Shown here: piece after piece, positions 41,993-42,788 of the stretch
Position numbering within the stretch: position 1 is the stretch's first letter
Layout of the letters: each line of letters starts with the position of its first letter
Source: Longimicrobiales bacterium
Lineage (GTDB): Bacteria > Gemmatimonadota > Gemmatimonadetes > Longimicrobiales > Gaopeijiaceae
Assembly (NCBI GenBank): GCA_028279425.1
Contig: JANQNV010000264.1
Coordinates: 1 to 42,788 of the forward strand
DNA: 42,788 nt
Direction of reading: 5' to 3'
Notes under the pieces: model-generated
Databases searched by the model: none
Seen by the model: only the letters and a program-made list of their open reading frames with translations
Told to the model about the DNA's origin: nothing
Program-made: the position numbers and the translations under genes

Positions 41993-42727
41993 GTGACCGC
42001 CCTTCCTTCGACCTCGCACTCCGTCGCCGGCGCGACCCGGATTCCGCGCGCCTCCCTCTCCATTCTCGTCGCCGTCGTACTCGCGGCGTGCGGTGGGGGT
42101 CCAGGGCAGCTCCCTCAGCCGCGACCGCTGGTGATCCAGTCGGGCGCACGACTCGCCGTGGATGACATGGCGCGGATGCGGCAGATCTACGACGACGTGA
42201 ACTACCAACTCCAGGTCATCGCCCAGGATCCCACGTTCCTGATTGCGACGAGTTTCGACAGTCGCGACGTGTACCCCTGGGAGACTCTGGATATTCGTCC
42301 GGATACGGCGTGGATCCGGTACCAGCGGACCTCGCCCGACCTCCGGGGCACCTACGAGATCTACGCCCATCTACACCTGATGCGGTCGGAGGGGCGACTC
42401 GACGAGTGGCTGCCGGCGCAGGCCAATGCCGAGGGGTGGGAGCTGGAGCGCGCGATCATGCGCAAGGTGGCCGATTCGTGGTTGCTCGGTCGGGCCGTCT
42501 TCGATCTGCCTCCGTACAGGCTCATGGATGAGGTCATCTATGCCCACGAGGCGGGCACCCTCGATGCGCTTCTTCTGAACCTGCGACCCATCGAGTTCCT
42601 GGAGGAGCGGGAAGCCTGGCTCGCCGAGAACCCCGATGCCAACCGAGAATTCCAGGAGTGGTACCGCGACACCTTCGATCGCGAGCCACCGGGCCCCCCC
42701 ACGGATGCCGGGCTCGACGGAGGCTGA
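41993..42727 (+). CDS. putative lipoprotein of unknown function
   Basis: 244 residues from GTG 41993, with GAGGAG 9 nt upstream. The signal ends at VLAAC (C33), preceded by a longish basic N-region (ATRIPRASL), so a lipid anchor is likely. The rest contains many Trp and acidic residues (EGWELERAIMRKVADSWLLGR, IEFLEEREAWLAENPDANREFQEWY) and looks helical. No family recognised. Divergent from the hypothetical gene before it; nothing follows in the last 61 nt of the window. Confidence 0.72.
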   Translation: MTALPSTSHSVAGATRIPRASLSILVAVVLAACGGGPGQLPQPRPLVIQSGARLAVDDMARMRQIYDDVNYQLQVIAQDPTFLIATSFDSRDVYPWETLDIRPDTAWIRYQRTSPDLRGTYEIYAHLHLMRSEGRLDEWLPAQANAEGWELERAIMRKVADSWLLGRAVFDLPPYRLMDEVIYAHEAGTLDALLLNLRPIEFLEEREAWLAENPDANREFQEWYRDTFDREPPGPPTDAGLDGG

Positions 42728-42788
42728 CCCGGCCGATGGCCCCGATACGGTGCTGAGCCGCTCGGTGTCGGAGCTCGAAGTCGGCCCC

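Noticed and set aside
1..42788. CRISPR arrays, insertion sequences, prophage or att sites
   Set aside because: No regularly spaced repeats, transposase, integrase or phage structural gene was found in any frame.

Overview
The window is GC-rich chromosomal DNA, densely packed on both strands, with many 1-4 nt start/stop overlaps (ATGA, GTGA, TGATG). Gene content points to a free-living aerobic or microaerobic member of the Gemmatimonadota or a near relative. The signs are a PadR regulator with an ADOP-type permease, many large secreted peptidases (tricorn-like S41, S9, M14), a sortilin-like Asp-box protein, lipoproteins with a 6-bladed-propeller signature, and a SAM-I riboswitch on a methionine operon. 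This placement is inference from gene families; no rRNA, tRNA, CRISPR array, insertion sequence or phage gene was seen.

Layout. 2-2765: a partial DUF3667-like membrane protein, a SAM methyltransferase and an FAD oxidoreductase, overlapping and probably co-translated. 2939-6202: secreted tricorn-like protease. 6239-9802: SAM-I riboswitch, homoserine dehydrogenase, homoserine O-acyltransferase, cystathionine gamma-synthase and a terminator, i.e. homoserine to cystathionine under S-adenosylmethionine feedback. 9815-14954: a beta-barrel protein divergent from padR-ADOP-lipoprotein, whose promoter contains a palindromic operator. 14967-20409: sortilin-like secreted protein, orphan substrate-binding lipoprotein, two-domain VOC protein. 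20452-25407 (minus strand): NhaA, a 42-residue membrane protein, a sodium/solute symporter and an M14 carboxypeptidase.

25593-30105: a three-gene export operon (ABC half-transporter, HlyD-type adaptor, TolC-type channel) whose nucleotide-binding domain has lost the Walker A lysine, the canonical signature and the H-loop histidine. 30109-37056 (minus strand): MBL-fold hydrolase, phosphofructokinase, S9 peptidase and a HerA-like ATPase, tightly spaced. 37152-41263: a degenerate SpoIIE/RsbU-type phosphatase domain, a MIP18 protein, a 348-bp structured intergenic element with long inverted ends, then a compact divergent paaABCD-like cluster. 41302-42727: an unknown protein and an unknown lipoprotein.

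The best candidates for something undescribed are: (i) the paa-like cluster, in which PaaD is split into two genes, the reductase PaaE is absent, and the PaaC-like subunit keeps an almost full set of diiron ligands; (ii) the structured element just upstream of it; (iii) the export system with a degenerate ATPase; (iv) the tiny protein translationally coupled to the symporter; (v) the met riboswitch, whose expression platform can be read from the sequence.
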